Part shown: positions 45,318-53,531 of the stretch, piece by piece
Layout: each line of letters opens with the position of its first letter
How positions within the stretch are numbered: position 1 is the first letter of the stretch
NCBI GenBank assembly: GCA_042408535.1
Contig: JBHORA010000027.1
Location: 17,164 to 81,163, forward strand
Reading direction: 5' to 3'
Origin: BPIH01 sp042408535
GTDB lineage: Bacteria > Chloroflexota > Limnocylindria > Limnocylindrales > CSP1-4
Length of the DNA stretch: 64,000 nt
Position numbers and translations under genes: made by a program
Notes under the pieces: generated by a model
The model's database searches: none
What the model saw: only the letters and a program-made list of their open reading frames with translations
Told to the model about the DNA's origin: nothing

Positions 45318-45806
45318 GGTCGACGGGCCGGAGGCCGGGCCCGCCGGCGGCCCGTCGGCACCGGGCGCCGGTCGGGCCGAGCGTCGCCGAGAGGAGATCG
45401 CCGGCGGTGCTGGCCGCCGGCGATCGGACGATAGGGAACGTCGAGGCATGATGCCGGCGCCGCTCGTCGGCTCGGGCCTGCTGGCCGAATGATCCGTGGT
45501 TACTCGGTTCGTGGGCGGAGTCAGGGATCCTCCCGGCCGGTGGCCCCGGTACCACCGGCGGGTCGTCCGTCCACCGCCCCGTGGCCGACGCCCCAGGGTG
45601 TCCCCGAGTCCGTCGACGGCGCAGGCTCGAGACTAGCCGCGCTGGCTCCGATGGGGTATGGGGCGTCCGTCCAGATTCCGACTCGACGATCGGCGGGCGC
45701 GGCGAGGCACCAGTCCCGGACCTGCGTACCAGGTGCCTTCCGGCACCTCGGCCGCGAACGATGGCCGGCGGCGGATCGATCGAGCCAGAGACGGTACGCT
45801 CCCGGC
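45318..45806. other. Intergenic region, ~490 bp
   Basis: No supported gene. A tight hairpin, AGGTGCC-TTCC-GGCACCT (about 45730-45747), lies ~60 nt before the next promoter. Open frames here have no start context or family features. Confidence 0.4.
45795..45800 (+). promoter_or_regulatory. Leaderless-type -10 box
   Basis: TACGCT with 6 nt (CCCGGC) before the GTG at 45807. Confidence 0.55.
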
Positions 45807-46517
45807 GTGAACGCCAGTCCCTTCCTCCCGTCTCTCCCTGGTCAGCGGTCGCCGGTCGCCAGGCGAACCCGCGGTCGCGCCTTCTGCGCGGGCGTCCTCG
45901 GTCTTCTGCTCATCAGCCTGGCCGGCTGCGGTTTAACCGGTGGCGGTCCGACCTTCGCCCCCGACGGCCCCTGCCGCGTCGACGGCCGGGCGCCGGGGGC
46001 CTACCCCGAGCTCGAGGCGCTCGTCCCGAGCCGCTTCGACGGTCGGCCGCCGGACCGCCTCGATTCGGGCCGCAACTGCAGCCGCGAGAACCTGGCCGGC
46101 CTGGCGGCGACCGGGATCACCGAGCTTCGCTTCGCCGGTGGGCTCTGGGCGACTGGCGCCGAGTCCGGGGTGACCCTCGCCGTCTTCACCGCCCCCGGGT
46201 TGACCGTCGAGGCCCTCGGCGCCTGGTACGAGGCGGGGGCGAGGTCGGCCCGCAAGACCTCGATCATCGTCGTCGGCCGGCCCCGGCTCGGGGGCGGTGC
46301 CGCCTATCGGATCGACCTCGAGAACGGCGGCCAGCTCCAGACGATCGTCGTCCTCCCCTCGGCGGCGGACGTCGTTCGGGTCGTCCTCGTCGGCAGCGCC
46401 GCCCGCGACGTCCGGACGCCCGACGCCCACGCCGCCATCGTCGAGCGAGCGATCGCGGCCTCCCTCGCGGCGGAGGCGGCAGGGCCGGGGGAGGTCGGCA
46501 CGGGCGCTCCGGAGTAG
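45807..46517 (+). CDS. Lipoprotein, hypothetical
   Basis: 236 aa from GTG 45807. Lipoprotein signal with lipobox LAGC at ~39-42 (GRAFCAGVLGLLLISLAGC), followed by an alpha/beta domain of about 180 residues (AYPELEALVPSRFDGRPPDRLDSGRNCS ... TLAVFTAPGLTVEALGAWYEAGARSARKTSIIVVGRPRLGGGAAYRIDLENGGQLQTIVV) and an Ala-rich helix. No recognised family. The start is set by the -10 box; longer frames upstream lack a signal at the N-terminus. Confidence 0.7.
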   Translation: MNASPFLPSLPGQRSPVARRTRGRAFCAGVLGLLLISLAGCGLTGGGPTFAPDGPCRVDGRAPGAYPELEALVPSRFDGRPPDRLDSGRNCSRENLAGLAATGITELRFAGGLWATGAESGVTLAVFTAPGLTVEALGAWYEAGARSARKTSIIVVGRPRLGGGAAYRIDLENGGQLQTIVVLPSAADVVRVVLVGSAARDVRTPDAHAAIVERAIAASLAAEAAGPGEVGTGAPE

Positions 46518-46575
46518 GCGAGGCACTGGACTCGGCCCGGGGCCGGCCAGCGGCGACGCGGCGTCGGGGGAGTGC

Positions 46576-46581
46576 TAGCAT
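46576..46581 (+). promoter_or_regulatory. Leaderless-type -10 box
   Basis: TAGCAT with 6 nt (CCCGCC) before the ATG at 46588. Confidence 0.6.
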
Positions 46582-46587
46582 CCCGCC

Positions 46588-48351
46588 ATGACCGACTGGT
46601 CCGCCCGTCGGCGACGCTGGGAGGAGGCGCGGCTGCGGCCCGCCCTCAAGCGCCTCCCGGAGCGAAAGGTCCGCTTCTCGACCCTGAGCGGTGTCGAGCT
46701 CGAGCGGCTCTACGGCCCCTGGTCGTGGGAGCGGCTGCCCGATGGCTCCCCGGCTGGGGCCGGTGGTCCGACGGCCGTCGACCACCACGGCCGCCCGCTC
46801 CGAACGGGCCGCTGGGATGCCTTCGATCCGGAGCGGGACGTCGGCCTCCCCGGCGAGCCGCCGTTCACCCGGGGGATCCACCCGACGGGCTATCGGAGCC
46901 GCCTGTGGACGATGCGGATGTTCGCCGGCTTCGGCTCGGCCGAGGACACGAACGCCCGCTTCCACGCCCTCCTCGAGGCGGGCCAGACCGGCCTCTCGAT
47001 CGCCTTTGACATGCCGACCCTCTATGGCTACGACACCGACGACCCCGAGGCCGAGGGCGAGTTCGGGACCTGCGGCGTGGCCGTCAGCTCCCTGGCCGAT
47101 ATGGAGGTCCTCCTCGCCGGCCTGCCCCTCGACCGGATCAGCACGTCCATGACGATCAACGGCCCGGCGGCGCCGATCTGGGCGATGTACATCGTCGCCG
47201 CCGAGAAGGCGGGGGTGCCGAGGGCCGTCCTCGAGGGCACGATCCAGAACGACATCCTCAAGGAATACATCGCCCAGAAGGAGTTCCTCTTCCCGCCCGA
47301 GCCCTCGATGCGGCTCGTCGTCGACACGATCGAGTTCGGGAGCCGGGAGCTGCCGAAGTGGAACACGATCAGCATCTCCGGCTACCACATCCGCGAGGCG
47401 GGCGCGACGGCGGTCCAGGAGCTCGCCTTCACCATCGCCGACGGGATGGCCTACGTCGAGGCCGCCCTCGCCCGCGGGCTCCGGGTCGACGACTTCGCAC
47501 CCCGCCTGTCGTTCTTCTTCAACAGCCACAGCGATTTCTTCGAGGAGGTCGCCAAGTTTCGGGCTGCCCGGCGGATCTGGTGGAAGCTCATGACCGAGCG
47601 CTACCGGGCCGAAAACGAGCGCTCGACCTGGATGCGCTTCCACACCCAGACGGCCGGCGTGTCGCTCACGCCCCAGCAGCCGTTGAACAACCTGACCCGG
47701 GTCGCTCTCCAGGCCCTCGCCGCCGTCCTCGGCGGGACCCAGTCGCTCCACACCGACGCCTACGACGAGGCCCTCGCGGTCCCGACCGAGGCGGCTGCCC
47801 TCCTCGCTCTCCGCCAGCAGCAAATCATCGCCGAGGAGAGCGGCGTGGCGAACACCGTCGATCCCCTCGGCGGATCGTGGTTCGTCGAGGCCCTGACGAA
47901 CGAGATCGAGCGGGGCGTCTGGCGCTACCTCGACGAAATCGATCGCCGGGGCGGGATGATCGCCGCCATCCTCGCCGGCTATCCCCAGCGGGAGATCGCC
48001 GACGCGGCCTACCGGTTCCAGCGCGAGTTCGATGTCGGCGAGCGGGTCGTCGTCGGGGTGAACCGCTACGTCGACCCCGAGGAGGTCCTCACCGTGCCGG
48101 TCCTCGAGGTCCCGCCGGGGTCCCTCGAGCGCCACCTCGCCCGTCTCGAGCGGGTCCGCCGGGAGCGGGATCCGGTCGCCGTCGAGGCCGCCCTGCGGGG
48201 GCTTCGCGAGGCCGCCGCTCGGCCCGGTTCGAGCGCGACGAACCTCATGCCCCACTTTCTCCGCTGCGCCGCTGCCTACGCGACCCTCGGCGAGCAGTGC
48301 CGCGTCCTCCGGGAGGTCTTCGGCGAGTACCGGGAGCCGGTCGCCGTCTGA
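46588..48351 (+). CDS. Coenzyme-B12 acyl-CoA mutase large subunit, isobutyryl-CoA-mutase-like
   Basis: 587 aa TIM-barrel catalytic subunit of the methylmalonyl-CoA mutase family, lacking the B12 domain: PFTRGIHPTGYRSRLWTMRMFAGFGSAEDTN, GLSIAFDMPTLYGYDTDD, TSMTINGPAAPIWAMYIVAAE, ISGYHIREAGATAVQELAF, HTQTAGVSLTPQQPLNN. The substrate-defining pair (Tyr89/Arg207 of methylmalonyl-CoA mutase) reads Phe112 and Gln230, exactly 118 residues apart as in the reference. Phe/Gln is the isobutyryl-CoA mutase pair. It would interconvert isobutyryl-CoA and n-butyryl-CoA. The small subunit and MeaB lie 5 kb downstream. Confidence 0.85.
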   Translation: MTDWSARRRRWEEARLRPALKRLPERKVRFSTLSGVELERLYGPWSWERLPDGSPAGAGGPTAVDHHGRPLRTGRWDAFDPERDVGLPGEPPFTRGIHPTGYRSRLWTMRMFAGFGSAEDTNARFHALLEAGQTGLSIAFDMPTLYGYDTDDPEAEGEFGTCGVAVSSLADMEVLLAGLPLDRISTSMTINGPAAPIWAMYIVAAEKAGVPRAVLEGTIQNDILKEYIAQKEFLFPPEPSMRLVVDTIEFGSRELPKWNTISISGYHIREAGATAVQELAFTIADGMAYVEAALARGLRVDDFAPRLSFFFNSHSDFFEEVAKFRAARRIWWKLMTERYRAENERSTWMRFHTQTAGVSLTPQQPLNNLTRVALQALAAVLGGTQSLHTDAYDEALAVPTEAAALLALRQQQIIAEESGVANTVDPLGGSWFVEALTNEIERGVWRYLDEIDRRGGMIAAILAGYPQREIADAAYRFQREFDVGERVVVGVNRYVDPEEVLTVPVLEVPPGSLERHLARLERVRRERDPVAVEAALRGLREAAARPGSSATNLMPHFLRCAAAYATLGEQCRVLREVFGEYREPVAV

Positions 48352-48498
48352 AGGCTGGCCGAGTCAGGGGCGTGGCGCTATCGTTCGTCTTCTCCGGACT
48401 CCCCCGGAGGGCTCGAGTCCGGACGTCGTGGCTCGTCGGCCGAGCGGAGCCGCTGGACTCGAGCCGAGTCCGGCATCGACGACGAACGAGGAGGCGCG

Positions 48499-48975
48499 AT
48501 GTACCTCGACGGCCTCTCCTTCCTCGAAGACGAACGGGCGGCCTGGCGGCCCTTCGAGGCCCTCGACGAGCTCTCGGACGAGGCCTTGAGCCGGCCCGTC
48601 GAGGGCGCCCACGGCTGGTCCGGGCGGGATCTCATGGGCCACCTCGTCGCCTGGCAGGAGATCGCCCTCGCCATGGCCCGGGAGCTCGCCCTCGGTGAGC
48701 GCTCGCCGACCCTGGAACGCGTCGAAGCCGAGTGGGCAGCGGGCGGCGAGGCCATGAACGACCGCCTCCTCCGGGAGTGGGGCGCCCTCCCGCTGGCCGA
48801 GGTCCGGGAGCGGTTTCGGACGATCCCCGGGGAGCTCCGGGGCACCCTGACCGTCGTCCCCGAGGCCCGCTGGGTGAAGCACCACCGCCATCTGTCGGCC
48901 CTGCTCGAGGAGACCCTCGACCACTACGCCGAGCACGAGGCTGATCTGGCGGCGATTCTCGAGGCGGCGAGCTAA
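48499..48975 (+). CDS. DinB/ClbS-like four-helix protein
   Basis: 158 aa. LSRPVEGAHGWSGRDLMGHLVAWQEIALAMARELALG and HLSALLEETLDHYAEHEADLAAIL give the metal-site pattern of DinB/DfsB-type bundles (His in GHL and HYAEH). Proteins of this type act in thiol-dependent transfer, self-protection or DNA-damage responses; the role here is unknown. GAGGAGGC upstream of the ATG. Monocistronic. Confidence 0.8.
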   Translation: MYLDGLSFLEDERAAWRPFEALDELSDEALSRPVEGAHGWSGRDLMGHLVAWQEIALAMARELALGERSPTLERVEAEWAAGGEAMNDRLLREWGALPLAEVRERFRTIPGELRGTLTVVPEARWVKHHRHLSALLEETLDHYAEHEADLAAILEAAS

Positions 48976-49095
48976 GGCTCTCGAGAGCCGTCCTCCGCGC
49001 GAACCCACGGTGGTCCGAAGGCGGAGCCAGGGCCCTTCCCGGGCCCCGACCTACCCGATGCGATCACGATCGCAGCGATCACCGCCCAGGAACGC

Positions 49096-49124
49096 CGACG
49101 GCCGGGCGCGAGGCCCGGCCGTCG
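49096..49124. terminator. Bidirectional hairpin between dinB-like and trx genes
   Basis: 12-bp perfect stem (49096-49107 CGACGGCCGGGC with 49113-49124) and a 5-nt loop between two convergent genes; G-rich, not T-rich, on the plus strand. Probably terminates or protects both transcripts. Confidence 0.6.
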
Positions 49125-49154
49125 GGGGGAGGAGGAGGGGCGATGAATGCTCTG

Positions 49155-49532
49155 TTAGGCTGGCGGCTGGGCCGCCTGTTCGGCCGCTTGCGACGTCGCC
49201 GCAGCAGCGATCTCCTTGAGGTGGAACGCCTCTTCCAGGGCGTCGAGGGGCCGGAAACCGACGACACCGATCGGCTGCTTGCCGGGCTGGAAGAAGGCAA
49301 TCGTCGGGATGCTCATGATCCCGAAGTGCTGCGAGAGGCCAGGGTTCGCATCGACGTCGACCTTCACGACGTCGACGACGCCGTCGTACTTCTGGGCCAG
49401 CTTCTCGAGCTCCGGGGCGACCATCTTGCAGGGTCCGCACCAGGCGGCCCAGAAGTCGACGACGACGGGACGCGGGTTCTTGAGGACGAGATCCTCGAAG
49501 GTCGCGTCCGTCGCATGCTTGATCTCGGCCAT
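49155..49532 (-). CDS. trxA: Thioredoxin
   Basis: 125 aa from ATG 49532, preceded by GGTGGAAGGG. ATFEDLVLKNPRPVVVDFWAAWCGPCKMVAPELEKLAQ with the WCGPC active site at ~31-35, and VDANPGLSQHFGIMSIPTIAFFQPGKQ with the cis-Pro. An Ala/Gln-rich ~15-residue tail extends beyond the canonical length. Second gene after arsR (55-nt gap), so its expression should follow the ArsR-type sensor. Confidence 0.95.
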   Translation of the reverse strand: MAEIKHATDATFEDLVLKNPRPVVVDFWAAWCGPCKMVAPELEKLAQKYDGVVDVVKVDVDANPGLSQHFGIMSIPTIAFFQPGKQPIGVVGFRPLDALEEAFHLKEIAAAATSQAAEQAAQPPA

Positions 49533-49587
49533 CGGCCCTTCCACCTTTCTCCCGTCGGACGGGTTCGTCGTTCGGTCTCGGCCCCGC

Positions 49588-49884
49588 TCAGCGGGCGAGG
49601 CTCTGGATCAATCGATAGGCCTCGAGGACCCGAGGGTCCGCGAGTCGGTAGTAGACGGTGCTTCCTTTGCGTCGGGCCAGAACGAGCCCGGCGCTCCGGA
49701 GAACGGCCAGGTGCTGGCTCATGTTCGGCACCTGGCAGCCAACCCGTGCCGAGAGCTCGCCGACGGAGAGCTCGCCGGCCGCGAGCGACTCGAGAACGCA
49801 GAGCCGCTTCGGGTCGGCGAGGGCGCGACCGATCGCAGCCCAGCGCGCGCGGTCCGCTTCGCTCGACGGCGTCGTTCCCAGCAC
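49588..49884 (-). CDS. ArsR-family transcriptional regulator
   Basis: 98 aa from GTG 49884. DRARWAAIGRALADPKRLCVLESLAAGELSVGELSARVGCQVPNMSQHLAVLRSAGLVLARRKGSTVYYRLADPRVLEAYRLIQSLA: winged helix with the SmtB/ArsR recognition helix. Cys residues at LCVLE and GCQV; the typical ELCVCDL metal site is only partly kept, so the signal may be redox or metal. The GTG is preferred over an upstream TTG because AATAAT lies 6 nt before it. Operon with thioredoxin. Confidence 0.9.
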   Translation of the reverse strand: MLGTTPSSEADRARWAAIGRALADPKRLCVLESLAAGELSVGELSARVGCQVPNMSQHLAVLRSAGLVLARRKGSTVYYRLADPRVLEAYRLIQSLAR

Positions 49885-49890
49885 GCGGTC

Positions 49891-49919
49891 ATTATTCCAC
49901 TGTTTGCGCAATTGCGCAA
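49891..49919 (-). promoter_or_regulatory. arsR-trx promoter with 16-bp perfect palindrome
   Basis: Minus strand: -35 TTGCGC (49919-49914), 17-nt spacer, -10 AATAAT (49896-49891), then 6 nt to the GTG. The perfect dyad TTGCGCAATTGCGCAA (49904-49919) covers the -35 and spacer, ideal for ArsR autorepression. Confidence 0.75.
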
Positions 49920-50085
49920 GTGCCGTCTTGGGCGGCTCGATGTGGCTGCCCTTGTCACCGCATCCGGGCGGGAGCGGCGATACTGGCTCCGTGGAGATCG
50001 CCCCACCTGAGCCCGACCCCGTCGCCGTCCTCGATTTGGGCCGGATCGAGGGCGCCTCGCTCAGGACCCCAGCCCAGGAGAACGC

Positions 50086-51204
50086 ATGACCGACCCGGCG
50101 CCCGAGGTCGACCGCGGAACCCCCCGCGGCGACGTGTGGGATGGACTCGAACAGCTCGAACGGGCGCCCGACGGTTCTGCGGCTCCCCCGGAGCTGCCGG
50201 GGCCCGGTCGCCTCGTCGGGCGGAGCCTCGCCCTCCTCCGAGCCATCGCTCCCGACGTCCGCCGGGGCGCCCTCGCCGTCGGGCTCCAGTTTCTCGGCCT
50301 CCTCGGTCCGCTCCTCGTCCTCGTCGCGGCGGCCATCGCCCGCCTCCCGGAGCCGACGGTCCTCTTCGGTGCTGGCCCACCGGGGACGCCGGCCGATGTC
50401 GAGCTGGCCGGGCTCGTCGGGATCGGGATCCTCGTCGCCGCCGCCGGCGGGACGGCCCTCGCGATCGAGAGTCGGGCCATCGGTCTCGCTCTCGTCGCGA
50501 CCGCGGCCCGAGGTCGACCGGTCTCCCTGCCGGGTGCCCTCCGCCGCTCGCGACAGTCCTTCTGGCGACTCGTCGCCCTCAGCGTTGCCGTCGAGCTTCC
50601 GCTCGGGCTCCTCGGCTCTCTCGTCGGGGAGGTCCTCGTCGGGCCAGAAGCCGCCGGCTCGCCGCCGGCGGCCGCTCTGGGATTCCTGGTGGCCCTCGTC
50701 CTCCAGGTCCCGATCGTCTACGCGGCCGCCGGGATCGTCGTCGGCGGTCTCGGCGTGCGGGCCGCCCTCCGGGAGTCCATCCGGCTCGTCGCGAGGGCGC
50801 CGCGCCTGCTGCCGGTCGTCGTCGGCATCGGCGCCGCGGCGCAGGTCCTCCTCGTCGTCGCCCTGAACGGCGGCCTCGAGCTCATGATCGTCGTCGCCGA
50901 TCTCGCCGACCTCGACCTCGCGGCCGACGATCCGGCTCGGACCTTCGGTGCCATCGCCCTCCTCCTCGGGGCGAGCAGCGCCGTCGGCTCGCTCCTCTTC
51001 AGCGTCACCTGCCTCGCGACGGCTCCCCAGGCGGTCGTCGTCGCCCTCGCCGGACGGACCCTCGGCCTCGACCAGACCGCCGCCGCTGGGGAGGCGTCGG
51101 CCGCCAGTTCGACCCGCTGGCTGACGCTGCCGATGGCCCTCGGGATCGCGACGGCGGTCCTCGTGTCCGTCATCGGGATCCAGAACGTCGTCGGCCGGGG
51201 CTGA
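50086..51204 (+). CDS. Multi-pass membrane protein, hypothetical
   Basis: 372 aa. An acidic N-terminus is followed by about six TM segments: ALAVGLQFLGLLGPLLVLVAAAIARL, LVGIGILVAAAGGTALAIESRAIGLALVA, FWRLVALSVAVELPLGLLGSLV, ALGFLVALVLQVPIVYAAAGIVVGGLG, LPVVVGIGAAAQVLLVVALNG and a last pair. The RESIRLVARAPRLLP loop resembles the DUF7544/glycerophosphodiesterase-type membrane domain pattern (S-xxL-xxxxP), but I cannot assign a function. AGGAG precedes the ATG. Confidence 0.65.
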   Translation: MTDPAPEVDRGTPRGDVWDGLEQLERAPDGSAAPPELPGPGRLVGRSLALLRAIAPDVRRGALAVGLQFLGLLGPLLVLVAAAIARLPEPTVLFGAGPPGTPADVELAGLVGIGILVAAAGGTALAIESRAIGLALVATAARGRPVSLPGALRRSRQSFWRLVALSVAVELPLGLLGSLVGEVLVGPEAAGSPPAAALGFLVALVLQVPIVYAAAGIVVGGLGVRAALRESIRLVARAPRLLPVVVGIGAAAQVLLVVALNGGLELMIVVADLADLDLAADDPARTFGAIALLLGASSAVGSLLFSVTCLATAPQAVVVALAGRTLGLDQTAAAGEASAASSTRWLTLPMALGIATAVLVSVIGIQNVVGRG

Positions 51205-51243
51205 GCCGGACCGGTCCGAGCTCGGCCAGGAGAGACGAGGCTC

Positions 51244-51654
51244 TCAGTCGACCCCGAGCTCGCGGAGGCGATCGTCGTCGATCCCGAGGTGATGGGCGAG
51301 CTCGTGGATGACCGTCAGGCGGACCTCGTCGGCGAGTTCCTCGGGGTCCGGAAAGTCGCTCTCCAGGGGGAGTCGAAAGAGGGTGATCTTGTTCGGGACC
51401 GGAGCCCAGTCGGCGCCCCACTCGGTCCGCGGGACACCCTCGTAGAGACCGTAGAGGGTCTCGTCCGGGGCGAGCCCTTCGGCGCGTCGTTGCTCGGGAC
51501 TCGGCTCGTCGTCGATGACGATGGCGACCTCGTCGAGGGCCGACCGGAAGGGCTCCGGGATCGTCGCCAAGGCCTCGGCGACGAGGGCCTCGAAGGGGCG
51601 GTGGCGGCGGAGCTGACGGCGAGGGCGGGGGGAACCGCGGCGGCGCTTCGGCAT
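51244..51654 (-). CDS. Zincin-like metallopeptidase family protein
   Basis: 136 aa. Zinc motif HELAHHLGID at ~115-124 with the catalytic Glu; FEALVAEALATIPEPFRSALDEVAIVIDDEPSPEQ and LYGLYEGVPRT... NKITLFRLPLE are typical of the small 'metallopeptidase family' (zincin_1) proteins. Arg-rich N-terminus, no signal, so cytoplasmic. It is divergent from the hydrolase gene with only 21 nt between starts; their -10 boxes overlap. Confidence 0.82.
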   Translation of the reverse strand: MPKRRRGSPRPRRQLRRHRPFEALVAEALATIPEPFRSALDEVAIVIDDEPSPEQRRAEGLAPDETLYGLYEGVPRTEWGADWAPVPNKITLFRLPLESDFPDPEELADEVRLTVIHELAHHLGIDDDRLRELGVD

Positions 51655-51662
51655 CGGGCTCG

Positions 51663-51668
51663 TATCCT
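51663..51668. promoter_or_regulatory. Shared -10 box for divergent genes
   Basis: TATCCT on plus lies 7 nt before GTG 51676; its complement TAGGAT (51668-51663) lies 9 nt before ATG 51654 on minus. One AT-poor hexamer may serve both genes. Confidence 0.5.
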
Positions 51669-51675
51669 ACCGAGG

Positions 51676-52665
51676 GTGCGCAGCGACGAGGAAAGGCCGG
51701 ACGTGTCGGAGTTCAGGGCCGACGTTGCCTCCGTCCCGCCTCCGGATCAAGAAGCCGAACCCGGCGCCTTCGTCGTCCTCGTCGAGCCTTCCCTCCGGAT
51801 CGCCTTCTTCGACTGGGGCGGGCCCGCCGGCCGCGAGCCGGGGACGCTGGCGAGCCCCGGTGCCCTCCTCGTCCATGGCCTGGCCGGGACCGCCTGGACC
51901 TGGGCTCCCGTCGCCCGCCGACTCCGGGCCCGGCTCCGGACCGTCGCCCTCGACCTCCGCGGCCACGGCGGCTCCGACGGCCCGACCGGGCGCTACGAGC
52001 CGGCCCACCTCGCCGAGGACGTCGTCGCCGTCGCCGAAGGGGCAGGCTTGCTCGACGAGCCGACCGATCGACTCATCCTCGCCGGCCACGGCTTCGGGGG
52101 GATCGTCGCCGCCTGGGCGGCCGCCAGCCTCGGGGACCGGTGCGCCGGCCTCGTCCTCGTCGACGGCGGCTGGGAGGACGTGGCCGAGGCGACGGGGCTC
52201 GAGCCCACCGAGCTCCTCCGCGAAATCGAGGAGCCGCCCGAGGTCCTTCGGTCGATGGCCGCCTATCTCGCCGACCGGGCCAGCTTCGATCCGGCGACCT
52301 GGGACGCCGACCAGGAGCGCGCGGCGCGGGCGAGCGTCATCGAGCTGCCCGTCGGTCGTCTCGAGTTCGCTGCGAGACCCCACGTCCTCGCCGCCTGCAT
52401 CGAGGCGATGTACGCCTACCGTCCGCTCGAGACCCTCGTCGCCGTCAGCGGGCCGGTCGTCGCCCTGCTCGCCGGCGCCGACCCCGACGGGCGCCGGGCA
52501 GCCGCCCTGGCCGCCGTCGATCGAGCGAGGCGGCTCGCCGGCCGGGAGCCGATCCGCAGTCTCCACTTCGAGGGGGCCGGCCACAACCTCATGCGCTACC
52601 GGCCGGTCGAGGTGGCCGCTGCGGTCCTCGATCTCGCCGGCGCGCTACGATCGCCGCCAGGATGA
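51676..52665 (+). CDS. Alpha/beta hydrolase fold protein lacking the nucleophile Ser
   Basis: 329 aa from GTG 51676. IAFFDWGG, GALLVHGLAGTAWTWAPVARRLRARLRTVALDLRGHGGSDGPTG (oxyanion region), then LILAGHGFGGIVAAWAAASLG, where the nucleophile elbow G-x-S-x-G reads G-H-G-F-G: Ser replaced by Gly. Asp in LLAGADPDG and His in FEGAGHNLMRYRP remain. It may be a pseudoenzyme or use another residue. The stop overlaps folE (ATGA), so a pteridine-pathway link is possible. Confidence 0.85.
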   Translation: MRSDEERPDVSEFRADVASVPPPDQEAEPGAFVVLVEPSLRIAFFDWGGPAGREPGTLASPGALLVHGLAGTAWTWAPVARRLRARLRTVALDLRGHGGSDGPTGRYEPAHLAEDVVAVAEGAGLLDEPTDRLILAGHGFGGIVAAWAAASLGDRCAGLVLVDGGWEDVAEATGLEPTELLREIEEPPEVLRSMAAYLADRASFDPATWDADQERAARASVIELPVGRLEFAARPHVLAACIEAMYAYRPLETLVAVSGPVVALLAGADPDGRRAAALAAVDRARRLAGREPIRSLHFEGAGHNLMRYRPVEVAAAVLDLAGALRSPPG

Positions 52666-53417
52666 ACGAGAACCGCACACCGAGGACCGCCGTCGACCCC
52701 GCGCCGTCGACGGCCGCTCGGCTCCGCCAGCTCGTGACGGAGATCGAGACCGAGATCGGCGAGGCCCCGCTCGACGTCGTCGCCGAGATCGAAGGCGACG
52801 CCGCTCCACCGATCGAGGGCCTCGCCGGCGGGCGGCCGAGGACCGACGAGAACGCCCGGGTCGAAGCGGCTGTCCGCCAGATCCTCCTGGAGATCGGCGA
52901 GGATCCCGACCGCCCGGGTCTCCAAGGCACGCCCGAACGCGTCCACCGGATGTACGCCGAGCTCACCGCAGGCTACCGGGTGGACCCCGATCGGCTCGTG
53001 AACGGCGCGATCTTCCCCGTCGACTACAGCGAGATGGTCGTCGTCAAGGACATTCCCTTCTACTCCCTCTGCGAGCACCATCTCCTCCCGTTCTTCGGCA
53101 CGGCAGGCGTGGCGTACATCCCGAACGGTCGGGTCATCGGTCTCTCGAAGATCCCCCGGATCGTCGAGATGTACGCCCGGCGGCTCCAGGTCCAGGAGCG
53201 GCTGACGCAGCAGATCGCCGACTTCCTCATGGCCCGCCTCGAGCCGAAGGGCGTCGGGGTCGTCGTCGAGGCGACCCATCTGTGTGCCGTCATGCGGGGG
53301 GTCCGAAAGCCGGGAACGATCATGACGACGGCGGCCGTCCTCGGGCTCTTTCGGTCGAACGACAAGACGCGGGCCGAGTTTTTCGCCCACCTCGAGCGGC
53401 ACTCCCCCGGCGCCTGA
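52662..53417 (+). CDS. folE: GTP cyclohydrolase I
   Basis: 251 aa. Catalytic core from residue ~65: VEAAVRQILLEIGEDPDRPGLQGTPERVHRMYAEL, IPFYSLCEHHLLPFFGTAGVAYIPNGRVIGLSKIPRIVEMYARRLQVQERLTQQIADFL, EATHLCAVMRGVRKPGTIMTTAAVLG. The zinc ligands Cys/His (CEHH) and Cys (HLCAVMRG) are present. It converts GTP to dihydroneopterin triphosphate for folate or deazaflavin-type cofactors. An extra ~60-residue acidic N-terminal extension is present. ATGA overlap with the hydrolase. Confidence 0.95.
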   Translation: MNENRTPRTAVDPAPSTAARLRQLVTEIETEIGEAPLDVVAEIEGDAAPPIEGLAGGRPRTDENARVEAAVRQILLEIGEDPDRPGLQGTPERVHRMYAELTAGYRVDPDRLVNGAIFPVDYSEMVVVKDIPFYSLCEHHLLPFFGTAGVAYIPNGRVIGLSKIPRIVEMYARRLQVQERLTQQIADFLMARLEPKGVGVVVEATHLCAVMRGVRKPGTIMTTAAVLGLFRSNDKTRAEFFAHLERHSPGA

Positions 53418-53519
53418 GCGGCCGAGGACGAAGCGGCGCGGCGCCGGTCGCGTCGCTCCGAGCCGGAACGCCGACCTCGGCCGATGGAGCCGAGCCCCGG
53501 GGCCCACCGCCCGCCGCCG

Positions 53520-53525
53520 TACAAT
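53520..53525 (+). promoter_or_regulatory. Leaderless-type -10 box
   Basis: TACAAT with 6 nt (CGGGGC) before the ATG at 53532. Confidence 0.65.
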
Positions 53526-53531
53526 CGGGGC

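Noticed and set aside
46518..46587. Cobalamin riboswitch upstream of the mutase genes
   Set aside because: Only 70 nt to the upstream gene and a probable leaderless promoter; no B12-box. The same holds for 53418-53531.
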